Positions 8,408 to 16,049 of a DNA stretch of 64,000 nt are shown in pieces. The DNA is from Chitinophaga ginsengisoli (lineage in GTDB: Bacteria; Bacteroidota; Bacteroidia; Chitinophagales; Chitinophagaceae), in contig NZ_PYGK01000004.1 in assembly GCF_003014595.1 (NCBI RefSeq), positions 186,001 through 250,000 on the forward strand, given 5' to 3'. The position numbers and the translations under genes were made by a program. Within the stretch, counting starts at the first letter, position 1, and each line of letters opens with the position of its first letter. The notes under the pieces were generated by a model that saw only the letters and a program-made list of their open reading frames with translations, was not told the origin of the DNA and did no database searches.

Positions 8408-9802
8408 ATGTTACCGCTGATCTACCTGATAGGCTCTGTTACATTTATCATAGGGTTAAAGATGTTGAGTAATCCTGCTACTGCCCGGAAAGGAAATGCC
8501 ATTGCCGCGGGAGGCATGACACTGGCCATACTGGGCACTATTTTTCTCTACAGGCACCATGGGCAGGGATTGCATAATTACGGATGGATCATGGCAGGAC
8601 TGCTTATAGGAGGTGTTGTCGGACTGGTATCGGCCAGGAGAGTGAAAATGACAGCGATGCCGGAAATGGTCAGCCTGTTTAACGGGATGGGGGGCGCTTG
8701 TGCGGCATTGATCTCTATAGTGGAATTTGAGTATATGACAGCCGTGATCTTCACAGGTGCACCAGTCAGGATGCAGCTGGTGATCATCCTGGCAGGTATG
8801 GTGATTGGCGCTGTGTCTTTTGCAGGTTCTGTCATTGCCTGGGGAAAGCTAAACGGTAGGATTAAAGATATTTCCTTTAAAGGGCAGCATATTTTTAACC
8901 TGGTGATACTGGCTGTTATCCTGTTGCTGGCGGTAGTTGTAACAGCCGCCCTGCCAGCAGTAACGGTTATACTTTTTGTAGTAATACTCTTGTTATCGCT
9001 TTTGTACGGGATATGTTTTGTCTTGCCCATTGGCGGTGCGGACATGCCGGTAGTGATCTCTCTGTTGAATTCATTTACCGGTGTAGCAGCTGCCTGTGGT
9101 GGTTTCCTGTACAACAATCCGGTGATGCTGACAGGAGGGATATTGGTAGGTTCAGCCGGTACTATTTTGACAATCCTGATGTGTAAGGCGATGAACCGTT
9201 CTCTGAAGAATGTATTGATCGGGTCTTTCGGCAGCCCGAAAGCGGCAGGAGGTAGCAGGGAACAGGGGGCGTACAAGGAGATCACTTTATCGGATACCGC
9301 TGTTATCATGGCTTATGCCCGGAAAGTGATGATCGTGCCGGGGTATGGCCTGGCAGTGGCGCAGGCGCAACATGCCTGCCACGAGCTGGAAACCTTGCTG
9401 GAAGCAAGGGGAGTAGAAGTGAAATATGCCATTCATCCTGTAGCCGGACGTATGCCAGGGCACATGAATGTGCTGCTGGCGGAAGCAGATGTACCTTATG
9501 AGAAACTGCTGGAAATGGAGCAGGCTAACGGACAGTTTAACACGACCGATGTGGTATTGGTGCTGGGAGCGAACGATGTGGTGAATCCCGCCGCTAAAAC
9601 GGATCCAGCCAGCCCTATTTACGGTATGCCGATCCTGGATGTGGAAAACGCCAGGAGTGTAATTGTCAATAAACGAAGTATGAAACCCGGATATGCGGGT
9701 ATTGAGAATGACCTGTTCTTCCAGCCTAAGACGTCTATGTTGTTTGGAGACGCCAAACAGGTATTACAGCAACTGGTGGCTGAAATCGTGAACTCCCTAT
9801 AG
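8408..9802 (+). CDS. pntB: NAD(P) transhydrogenase subunit beta
   Basis: Carries the remaining membrane helices of dII (about residues 1-260) and the NADP(H)-binding dIII domain at the C-terminus. The dIII fingerprint is clear: IVPGYGLAVAQAQHA, then HPVAGRMPGHMNVLLAEA, then VLGANDVVNPAA and IVNKRSM. At 464 aa it matches family length. This is the last gene of the transhydrogenase operon. In the cell it would supply NADPH and link it to proton motive force. Confidence 0.94.
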   Translation: MLPLIYLIGSVTFIIGLKMLSNPATARKGNAIAAGGMTLAILGTIFLYRHHGQGLHNYGWIMAGLLIGGVVGLVSARRVKMTAMPEMVSLFNGMGGACAALISIVEFEYMTAVIFTGAPVRMQLVIILAGMVIGAVSFAGSVIAWGKLNGRIKDISFKGQHIFNLVILAVILLLAVVVTAALPAVTVILFVVILLLSLLYGICFVLPIGGADMPVVISLLNSFTGVAAACGGFLYNNPVMLTGGILVGSAGTILTILMCKAMNRSLKNVLIGSFGSPKAAGGSREQGAYKEITLSDTAVIMAYARKVMIVPGYGLAVAQAQHACHELETLLEARGVEVKYAIHPVAGRMPGHMNVLLAEADVPYEKLLEMEQANGQFNTTDVVLVLGANDVVNPAAKTDPASPIYGMPILDVENARSVIVNKRSMKPGYAGIENDLFFQPKTSMLFGDAKQVLQQLVAEIVNSL

Positions 9803-9911
9803 TAATACAGCCTTCCGGCAGGGTGCTGCTGCTATTACCGAATTGGTAGCCGCGGTGCCACATTATCGGTCATCCCCCTTTTTTTCAGTATTTTGCCGCA
9901 AAAATAAGGGG

Positions 9912-11306
9912 TTGGATTTCTTACCAAAAAAATTTACAGATACACTCACAGGACTGCCAGGCATGGATTTGGCAGCCTTTTTGCGTGTACATGAGGCAGG
10001 CGAAAAGGTCACTTCTCTCAGGATCAATCCAAACAAGTTACAGGATGAAGGCACAATACAAAAGGTACTTGCCTCGCTGACAGAAGAAACCGTAAGCCGG
10101 GTGCCATGGTCACGGTATGGATATTACCTGCCTTCAAGGCCTTCGTTTACCTTCAATCCTTTTTTTCATGGAGGCGCTTACTATGTACAGGAAGCTTCTT
10201 CTATGTTCCTGGAACATGTAATGCGCCATGTCTGCGACCTGAATGCTCCGTTGAAAGTACTGGACCTGTGTGCTGCACCTGGAGGTAAATCTACCCTGTT
10301 GCAATCCCTGCTCAGTCCTGACAGTGTACTTGTATCCAACGAGGTGATCAAAAGCAGGGCTGCATTGCTGGCGGATAATATCAGTAAATGGGGAGCTGCC
10401 AATGTTGTTGTGACGAACAATGATCCGAGGGACTTCGCGAAACTGTCCGGATACTTTGATGTGATGGTAGTGGATGCGCCTTGTTCCGGTTCTGGTCTTT
10501 TCCGTCGTGAACCAGAAGCCGTGGAAGAATGGTCGCCCGAGAATGTGATCCTCTGCAGCCAGCGGCAGCAGCGCATACTGGCAGATGTATGGAATGCGTT
10601 AAAAGAAGATGGTATCATGATCTACGCCACCTGTTCTTACTCAAGAGAGGAGGATGAACAGATCATGGAATGGATACAGGAGAATTTTACAGTGGAGAAT
10701 ATTGCTATACCGGTTGACGATAGCTGGCATATCGTGAAGACAAAAGCAGGACCACAGGCTGCAGAAGGCTATCGCTTTTATCCTGATAAAGTAAAAGGGG
10801 AAGGCTTTTTTATCACCTGTTTCCGCAAGACAGCAGGAGATGTATACACCGCTAAAAGGCAACGTGATACGCTTCCGGCGGTCGCTAAAAAAGAGGTAGG
10901 AAAGGTAGCTCAATGGGTGAAAGATATGGACAATCTCTTCCTGATGGACCATCAGGGAGAGGTATTAATATTTCCGGAAAATATGGCGCCTGTTGTTTCT
11001 TTATTACAACAGCACTTATATTTGCGGAAAGCTGGCATAAAGGCTGGTCAGCTGGCAGCAAAGGAACTGATACCAGATCACCAGCTGGCAATGAGCACCA
11101 TGATGAGTGAAACAATCCCACAGATAGGGTTGACCCGAGAACAGGCCTTGCGTTATCTGAGAAAAGAAGATCCGGAAGTATCAACAAATGTGAAGGGCTG
11201 GGCGCTGATGATGTATGAAGGGATGGCGCTTGGATGGGCGAAAATATTACCGAACCGTATCAACAATTACTATCCTAAAGAACTCCGTATTCTAAAAGAA
11301 GTGTAG
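9912..11306 (+). CDS. RsmF/NOL1-NOP2-Sun family rRNA m5C methyltransferase
   Basis: SAM-dependent methyltransferase that makes 5-methylcytosine in rRNA. The SAM site is LDLCAAPGGKSTLLQS, the first catalytic Cys lies in VDAPCSGSGLFRR and the second in YATCSYSREEDE. A C-terminal RNA-binding extension (about 150 residues, GWALMMYEGMALGWAK) follows, as in RsmF. Homologs begin near LPKKF..LTGLPG, which points to the TTG at 9912 as start; the nearest in-frame ATG (9963) would remove that conserved segment, and the TTG further upstream at 9843 adds an unlikely 23 residues. A near-consensus -7 box (TATTTTG, one base short) at 9889-9895 supports a very short leader. Confidence 0.85.
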   Translation: MDFLPKKFTDTLTGLPGMDLAAFLRVHEAGEKVTSLRINPNKLQDEGTIQKVLASLTEETVSRVPWSRYGYYLPSRPSFTFNPFFHGGAYYVQEASSMFLEHVMRHVCDLNAPLKVLDLCAAPGGKSTLLQSLLSPDSVLVSNEVIKSRAALLADNISKWGAANVVVTNNDPRDFAKLSGYFDVMVVDAPCSGSGLFRREPEAVEEWSPENVILCSQRQQRILADVWNALKEDGIMIYATCSYSREEDEQIMEWIQENFTVENIAIPVDDSWHIVKTKAGPQAAEGYRFYPDKVKGEGFFITCFRKTAGDVYTAKRQRDTLPAVAKKEVGKVAQWVKDMDNLFLMDHQGEVLIFPENMAPVVSLLQQHLYLRKAGIKAGQLAAKELIPDHQLAMSTMMSETIPQIGLTREQALRYLRKEDPEVSTNVKGWALMMYEGMALGWAKILPNRINNYYPKELRILKEV

Positions 11307-11354
11307 GCAAATAATTTTTAATTTAGTTACCCGAAAGGTATAAACAGCGTAGTA

Positions 11355-12401
11355 ATGGTAAAAACGTTCATGACAATTGCAGGACTTGTATTATGTGTAG
11401 CCGGTGGAATACAGGCACAGGACAGGTTGCAGGTACAAGGTACCTCTCCTGATCTGTATGTATTGCACACTGTAAAAAAGGGGGAAACCTTTTACAGCCT
11501 GGGCAGGTCCTACAGTGTGTCTCCAAAGGAAATAGCAAGTGAGAACAATATTTCGTTTGAACAAGGTTTGCAATTGGGACAACAAGTAAAGGTCCCGCTG
11601 AATAACACCAACTTTTCACAGAAATCAGACGCTGGTGGTACGCCTGTCTATCATAAGGTGGAGGAGAAAGAAACCCTCTATCGTCTGAGCGTTAATCATA
11701 ACAAGGTGTCACTGGACAATATCCGCCATTGGAACAAGATGACCGGTGATGGTTTGCAGAAAGACAGTTATGTGATAGTTGGATGGTTGAAAGGTAGCGG
11801 ATCGCCTACTCCTTCAGCACCTGTGGCCAGCATACCGGCAACTACACCTCCGGCAAATCATCCGGCAGCAACGCCACCTGCTTCCACACCAACGCCATCT
11901 AATCCAACACCGTCTAATCCGGCACCATCTAATCCTGCGCCAACAACGCCGGTGGCAACCCCTCCGGCAAGCACAACACCGGCACCTCCGGTTACTAAAC
12001 CGGATCAGCCAGCGCCTCCGGAACCTGCAAAGACTCCGGATAGCAATAATGCCAGCAAGCCACCAGCAACATCTGCACCGGCAGGATCCTCTTTTGAACA
12101 GTTATACAATCAGCAGACAGGTAACGGTAAAAACGTAAGTTCTGAAAAGGGCCCGGGAGGCTGGTTCAAGAGCAATGCGAGCCCCGGCAAGTATTATGCG
12201 CTGCATAACACCGCACCGAGAGGTACCATTATCAAAGTGACCAATCCGCTGAATGGTAAGTTCATCTATGCAAAAGTGCTGGAAGCTATTCCGCAGATTA
12301 AACAAAATGAAGGTCTGATCATCAAACTGAGTGATTCAGCATTGGAAGCATTAGGCACCAATGAAGCGAAGTTCTATTGCCAGCTGAGTTACGAAGACTA
12401 A
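11355..12401 (+). CDS. Secreted LysM protein with RlpA-like C-terminal domain
   Basis: Envelope protein of 348 aa. A signal peptide ends near AGGIQAQ. Two LysM peptidoglycan-binding repeats follow (HTVKKGETFYSLGRSY and YHKVEEKETLYRLSVNH). Residues about 150-240 are a Pro/Thr/Ala/Ser linker that includes three tandem PSNPT/A units. The last 100 residues (GKYYALHNTAPRGTIIKVTN, ending FYCQLSYED) look like the double-psi beta-barrel of RlpA proteins. It probably sits in the periplasm on peptidoglycan; whether the barrel is a lytic enzyme is unclear because I cannot see a full set of RlpA catalytic residues. Confidence 0.82.
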   Translation: MVKTFMTIAGLVLCVAGGIQAQDRLQVQGTSPDLYVLHTVKKGETFYSLGRSYSVSPKEIASENNISFEQGLQLGQQVKVPLNNTNFSQKSDAGGTPVYHKVEEKETLYRLSVNHNKVSLDNIRHWNKMTGDGLQKDSYVIVGWLKGSGSPTPSAPVASIPATTPPANHPAATPPASTPTPSNPTPSNPAPSNPAPTTPVATPPASTTPAPPVTKPDQPAPPEPAKTPDSNNASKPPATSAPAGSSFEQLYNQQTGNGKNVSSEKGPGGWFKSNASPGKYYALHNTAPRGTIIKVTNPLNGKFIYAKVLEAIPQIKQNEGLIIKLSDSALEALGTNEAKFYCQLSYED

Positions 12402-12408
12402 ATAAAAA

Positions 12409-12463
12409 ATCAGGAATTAAGCGTCAGGCGAATGGAATAATTTCCTGATGCTTAATTCCTGAT
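12409..12463. terminator. Long inverted repeat between convergent genes
   Basis: A 20-bp stem (12409-12428 with 12444-12463) with a single G.U-type mismatch and a 15-nt loop. It begins ATCAGGAATTAAGC and ends GCTTAATTCCTGAT. It probably stops transcription from both sides, but neither side has a good T tract, so it may instead be a stability element or a dispersed repeat. Confidence 0.55.
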
Positions 12464-12484
12464 TAAATATTATGTGGTTGCCCC

Positions 12485-13432
12485 TTAATTGATTTTGTTC
12501 CCCCTTAAAAAGGCGTCAATATCCATCCGTTTCTTACCTTCCAGCTGGATCTCCAGTAAAGAAAGATAACCGTCTGCTGCTGCTATTTTCAGGTAGGTTT
12601 TATTATCACTGATCACTTGTCCGGGTGCTACACTGGGTGTAGTATGTTCCCTGGTCGCTTTGAAGATTTTCAATCCTTTATCATTGAGTGTTGTCCAGGC
12701 AGTAGGATAGGGACTTAGGCCACGTACCAGGTTGTAGATCTGTTCTACAGGCTGTTCCCATTTTATCTGGCAATCTTCTTTAAAGATCTTGGGGGCATGT
12801 TTAATGTCTTCCGCTTTGATATGTGCCTGTGGCGTTCCCTTGGCATTGCCTGAAGCAAGCGCCTGTACAGTTTTCAGTAACAGGCCTGCGCCGGTGGCCA
12901 TCAGGTCATCGTGCAGTTCTCCGGCGGTTTCGTCATCGCGGATATCGACTGACTGACTGAAAAGAATATCACCGGTGTCGATTTCATGCTGCAGCTTGAA
13001 AGTAGTCACACCTGACTGCTTTTCCCCGTTAATAATAGCCCAGTTGATAGGCGCTGCTCCCCTGTAATTGGGCAGCAAAGAAGCGTGTACATTGATGGTA
13101 CCTAAAGGCGGCATATCCCACACAACTTCCGGTAGCATACGGAAAGCTACTACTACCTGCAGGTCTGCTTTCAGTGCACGCAGTTCCTCCAGGAATTCCG
13201 GGTTCTTCAGCTTTTCCGGCTGCAATACCCGGATGCCTTTTGATACAGCGTACTGCTTAACAGCGCTCTGTTGCAGCTGTAGGCCTCTTCCCGCAGGCTT
13301 GTCAGGCGCTGTGATCACGCCTACAACATTGTATCCGTTTTGCACCAGTATATCCAGTGATGCCACCGCAAAATCGGGAGTACCCATGAAAATGATCCTG
13401 GTATTCTTTTGATCCGTTAACTCACTCTGCAT
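12485..13432 (-). CDS. fmt: Methionyl-tRNA formyltransferase
   Basis: Formylates initiator Met-tRNA using 10-formyl-tetrahydrofolate. IIFMGTPDFAVASLDIL opens the Rossmann domain, and HASLLPNYRGAAPINWAI contains the catalytic Asn-His region and the SLLP folate-binding loop. The C-terminal OB-like tRNA-binding domain is present, and 315 aa is the normal length. The ATG lies inside the last codons of namZ (11-bp overlap), so fmt is translated from the namZ mRNA. Confidence 0.95.
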   Translation of the reverse strand: MQSELTDQKNTRIIFMGTPDFAVASLDILVQNGYNVVGVITAPDKPAGRGLQLQQSAVKQYAVSKGIRVLQPEKLKNPEFLEELRALKADLQVVVAFRMLPEVVWDMPPLGTINVHASLLPNYRGAAPINWAIINGEKQSGVTTFKLQHEIDTGDILFSQSVDIRDDETAGELHDDLMATGAGLLLKTVQALASGNAKGTPQAHIKAEDIKHAPKIFKEDCQIKWEQPVEQIYNLVRGLSPYPTAWTTLNDKGLKIFKATREHTTPSVAPGQVISDNKTYLKIAAADGYLSLLEIQLEGKKRMDIDAFLRGNKIN

Positions 13433-14588
13433 ATAATAAATATTTCTTCCTGGTAGTTTTAAATTGAGTCAAAGCAGGTTCCCAGCTTTTGCGTATTTCC
13501 GCCTCGCTAAGGCCTTTTTTTATTTGTTGTTGTAAAGTAGTATTGCCAGCCAGTTTATTGAAAAAAGGAATAAAGAATTTATCCTTTTCGGGAAATAACT
13601 GATAGGCCTGTATGAGCCATTTCAACTGTATGCAGTCATTCATTTCCTTCCTGACTGCAGCTGGTGTACCGGTGAGATTATATCCATAACAGGTCACATC
13701 TTTCAGTGGTGGTTCCTTTGCACCTGGAGTGCTGCGCGGCGTAAAGGAATACAGGTTTTTGGGATAGGAGGGATGCCCGAATACCTGGAAAGGAAGATCT
13801 GTTCCCCTGCCCAGACTTAACGCTGTTCCTTCAAACAGACATGTGGCAGGATACAGATAGATGGCTGCCATATTGGGCAGGTTGGGTGAAGGTTTTACCG
13901 GTAGCTGATAGTAGGTATGATGATCATAGTGCTGACAGGTGACTACTGTCAGGGCACACTGCAGCCCATTTTTCAGCCATTTTTCTCCATTCAGCATTTT
14001 AGCATATTCTCCAACAGTCATACCATGTACAATAGGAATAGCCTGCATGCCTACAAAAGAGCGCAATGTCGTGTCGAGTAATACCGGGCCATCAACATAG
14101 TGTCCATTGGGATTAGGACGGTCCAGCACAATAAGCGGTTTATGATTTTCTGCAGCAGATTCCATAAGCTCCTGCAGCGAGGAAATATAAGTGTAAAAGC
14201 GGGCGCCTACATCCTGTATATCAAAGATGAGAATGTCTACATCCTGCAGGTCAGCTGCAGTTGCCTGACGATGTTTACCATAAAGGGATACAATGGTCAG
14301 CCCGGTGCGCTCATCCTTACTGTTGCCTACTTTCTCGCCTGCATCGGCATTACCTCTGAAACCATGTTCCGGACTGAATATTTTCTGGATATGTACATGT
14401 AGTTTCAGCAGTGAATCTACCAGGTGCGAGTTACCCAATGTAGCAGTCTGATTAACAAGCAATGCTACTCTTTTGCCTTTCAGTAGCGGCAGGTATTCGC
14501 TGGTCCTTTCAGCTCCTGTTATAACCTGGGCACATGCAGCAGTAGTGACTGCCAGCCATAATAAGAGAGGAATTATGATCTTATACAT
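13422..14588 (-). CDS. namZ: NamZ-type exo-beta-N-acetylmuramidase (DUF1343)
   Basis: Member of the DUF1343 family, whose characterised members remove terminal N-acetylmuramic acid from peptidoglycan fragments. A signal peptide ends near TTAACAQ, so it acts in the periplasm or outside. Typical segments are GKRVALLVNQTA, IFSPEHGFRG, IFDIQDVGARFYTYIS and VLDRPNPNG. The 388-aa length is normal. It overlaps fmt by 11 bp and is the upstream gene of that pair; there is no functional tie to translation initiation that I know of. Confidence 0.88.
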   Translation of the reverse strand: MYKIIIPLLLWLAVTTAACAQVITGAERTSEYLPLLKGKRVALLVNQTATLGNSHLVDSLLKLHVHIQKIFSPEHGFRGNADAGEKVGNSKDERTGLTIVSLYGKHRQATAADLQDVDILIFDIQDVGARFYTYISSLQELMESAAENHKPLIVLDRPNPNGHYVDGPVLLDTTLRSFVGMQAIPIVHGMTVGEYAKMLNGEKWLKNGLQCALTVVTCQHYDHHTYYQLPVKPSPNLPNMAAIYLYPATCLFEGTALSLGRGTDLPFQVFGHPSYPKNLYSFTPRSTPGAKEPPLKDVTCYGYNLTGTPAAVRKEMNDCIQLKWLIQAYQLFPEKDKFFIPFFNKLAGNTTLQQQIKKGLSEAEIRKSWEPALTQFKTTRKKYLLYAE

Positions 14589-14723
14589 GGCGTAAAAATA
14601 GTTTAAATAAAGGAAGATATATAAGGATTGGTAGTTTACGGGATTTATGCTAAATTGAATATCTATTCACTATTTTCTTACCTTGCAACAATTAAATCCT
14701 GTAACACTTATAATTAAATTCTT

Positions 14724-15152
14724 ATGCAAGCAGTTAAAAACGGAGATACGGTGCGTGTGCATTATCATGGTCGCCTGACCAACGGAACTACATTTGATTC
14801 TTCCGAGGGTAGGGACCCGCTGGAGTTCAAGGTAGGCGCCGGTATGGTTATTAAAGGCTTCGATAATGGTGTGGTGGACATGACAGTGGGTGAGAAAAGA
14901 ACACTGAATATTCCTGTGGAAGAAGCATACGGTCCGAAAAATGATGAGCTGATCATGGAGTTTCCAAAAGAAAATATTCCGGCTGATCTGAACCCTCAGG
15001 TAGGTATGGATCTGCAGATGAGCAATCCTCAGGGACAGGTATTCCCTGTGAAAGTAGCCGCTATAAACGCTGAATTCATCACGCTGGATGCTAACCATCC
15101 ACTGGCAGGCGAAGACCTGATATTTGACATCGAACTGGTAGAGATCAAATAA
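14724..15152 (+). CDS. SlyD-like FKBP-type peptidyl-prolyl isomerase
   Basis: Cytoplasmic proline isomerase and folding helper, 142 aa. The FKBP core reads VRVHYHGRLTNGTTFDSS, then VIKGFDNGVVDMTVGEKRT and the IPVEEAYGP motif. The insert-in-flap domain (about residues 70-120) marks it as SlyD type. The His-rich metal-binding tail of E. coli SlyD is missing; the protein ends DIELVEIK. It has no signal peptide. It stands alone, divergent from namZ, and ends at a strong bidirectional terminator. Confidence 0.9.
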   Translation: MQAVKNGDTVRVHYHGRLTNGTTFDSSEGRDPLEFKVGAGMVIKGFDNGVVDMTVGEKRTLNIPVEEAYGPKNDELIMEFPKENIPADLNPQVGMDLQMSNPQGQVFPVKVAAINAEFITLDANHPLAGEDLIFDIELVEIK

Positions 15153-15174
15153 CAGCAACTAAAATTCTTAATGT

Positions 15175-15210
15175 AAAACGCTGATTGCCCTAAGAGGTTA
15201 TCAGCGTTTT
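15175..15210. terminator. Bidirectional terminator
   Basis: An 11-bp perfect stem AAAACGCTGAT / ATCAGCGTTTT separated by 14 nt, with T/A tails built into the stem ends. It serves the FKBP gene on the plus strand and the thioesterase on the minus strand. Confidence 0.8.
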
Positions 15211-15238
15211 GCATTTAAAGCCATGTTATAATATTGCA

Positions 15239-15634
15239 TTATTCATGCGACAATACGATTCGGGTTGGTTTTTTCTGCTCGTCAATCGCCACAAAGGTGA
15301 ATGTACCTGAGATAGCCTTCTCACGGTGTGTATTATACATCTGCTCCACATAAATATCCACCTCCACTTTCAGGCTGGTAGTCCCTACATGTATTACTGT
15401 TCCTACCAGTTCAATGATAGTGCCATGAGGTATGGCCATCTTGAAATCTATTCTGTCGCTTGACACTGTTACCATACGCATACGGCTGAAACGTGTGGCA
15501 GTGATAAAAGCTGCTTCATCCATCAGCTGCATCGCTGTACCGCCGAAAAGGGTATCATAATGGTTCACTGTGTTAGGGAATACTGCTTTGAAGATCCGGG
15601 TAACGGAATCGGCTATCTGTTTTTCGTATGCCAT
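15239..15634 (-). CDS. Hotdog-fold acyl-CoA thioesterase
   Basis: A 131-aa single hotdog domain of the YciA/BACH type, which hydrolyses acyl-CoA to free acid and CoA. FPNTVNHYDTLFGGTAMQLMDEAAF contains the Asn and the Asp/Glu on the long helix typical of this branch. HVGTTSLKVEVDIY is the conserved second-half strand. The start codon lies inside the end of the upstream CWC gene (22-bp overlap), so the two are co-translated. Confidence 0.87.
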   Translation of the reverse strand: MAYEKQIADSVTRIFKAVFPNTVNHYDTLFGGTAMQLMDEAAFITATRFSRMRMVTVSSDRIDFKMAIPHGTIIELVGTVIHVGTTSLKVEVDIYVEQMYNTHREKAISGTFTFVAIDEQKKPTRIVLSHE

Positions 15635-15894
15635 ATTGTTGATTTACTGTTTTTATCTTTTAGACGCAGAATACGCAGTTGCAGCAGGCGTTGTTTAAAT
15701 TGCGTCTGTCTGTAGGATATCTTCATGTCGCTCAGGCATCCGGCGCAAAGACATCCGGCATAGGTACCAGCAATGAATATGCGCTCTTCTTCTGTCAGCT
15801 TTACGTGCTGGCACTGGCAGCGGAGGATAGAACCAACACGGCACTCAAAAGCTGTATTACAGCGGGGACAGTTGATGGTTTCATGACAAGCCAT
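15613..15894 (-). CDS. Cysteine-rich CWC family protein
   Basis: Small (93 aa) probable metal-binding protein of the Cys-rich CWC type. Paired cysteines occur in NCPRCNTAFEC and again in LRCQCQH and GCLCAGCL. The family's CWC tripeptide is CQC here. The C-terminal 40 residues are basic and lack cysteines. It overlaps the thioesterase gene by 22 bp. Function is unknown; a zinc-binding role is inferred from the cysteines. Confidence 0.72.
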   Translation of the reverse strand: MACHETINCPRCNTAFECRVGSILRCQCQHVKLTEEERIFIAGTYAGCLCAGCLSDMKISYRQTQFKQRLLQLRILRLKDKNSKSTIWHTKNR

Positions 15895-15972
15895 GCTGTA
15901 AAGTTACGAATCAGGGATCACGAAACAGGATTTGTTTCATAAATAGCTGGGCACGTAACAGTTGCAATACAG

Positions 15973-16008
15973 AAAGTGTAGCAAAAGCAAATGCTTCTGC
16001 CACACTTC
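15973..16008 (-). terminator. metE downstream hairpin
   Basis: On the minus-strand RNA a 17-bp stem forms with only Watson-Crick and two G.U pairs (15973-15989 with 15992-16008) and a tiny loop. On the plus strand the two wobble positions would be A.C mismatches, so it works as minus-strand RNA. It lacks a clear U tract, so it may protect the metE 3' end rather than terminate. Confidence 0.55.
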
Positions 16009-16049
16009 CGCAGTTTTGAATGGCGGATAAATGTTTATTGAGGGTATGG

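Noticed and set aside
8578-9309. 243-aa minus-strand open frame inside pntB
   Set aside because: Antisense to a well-supported gene; composition (Thr/Ile/Pro-rich) is the mirror of hydrophobic codons, with no domain or promoter.
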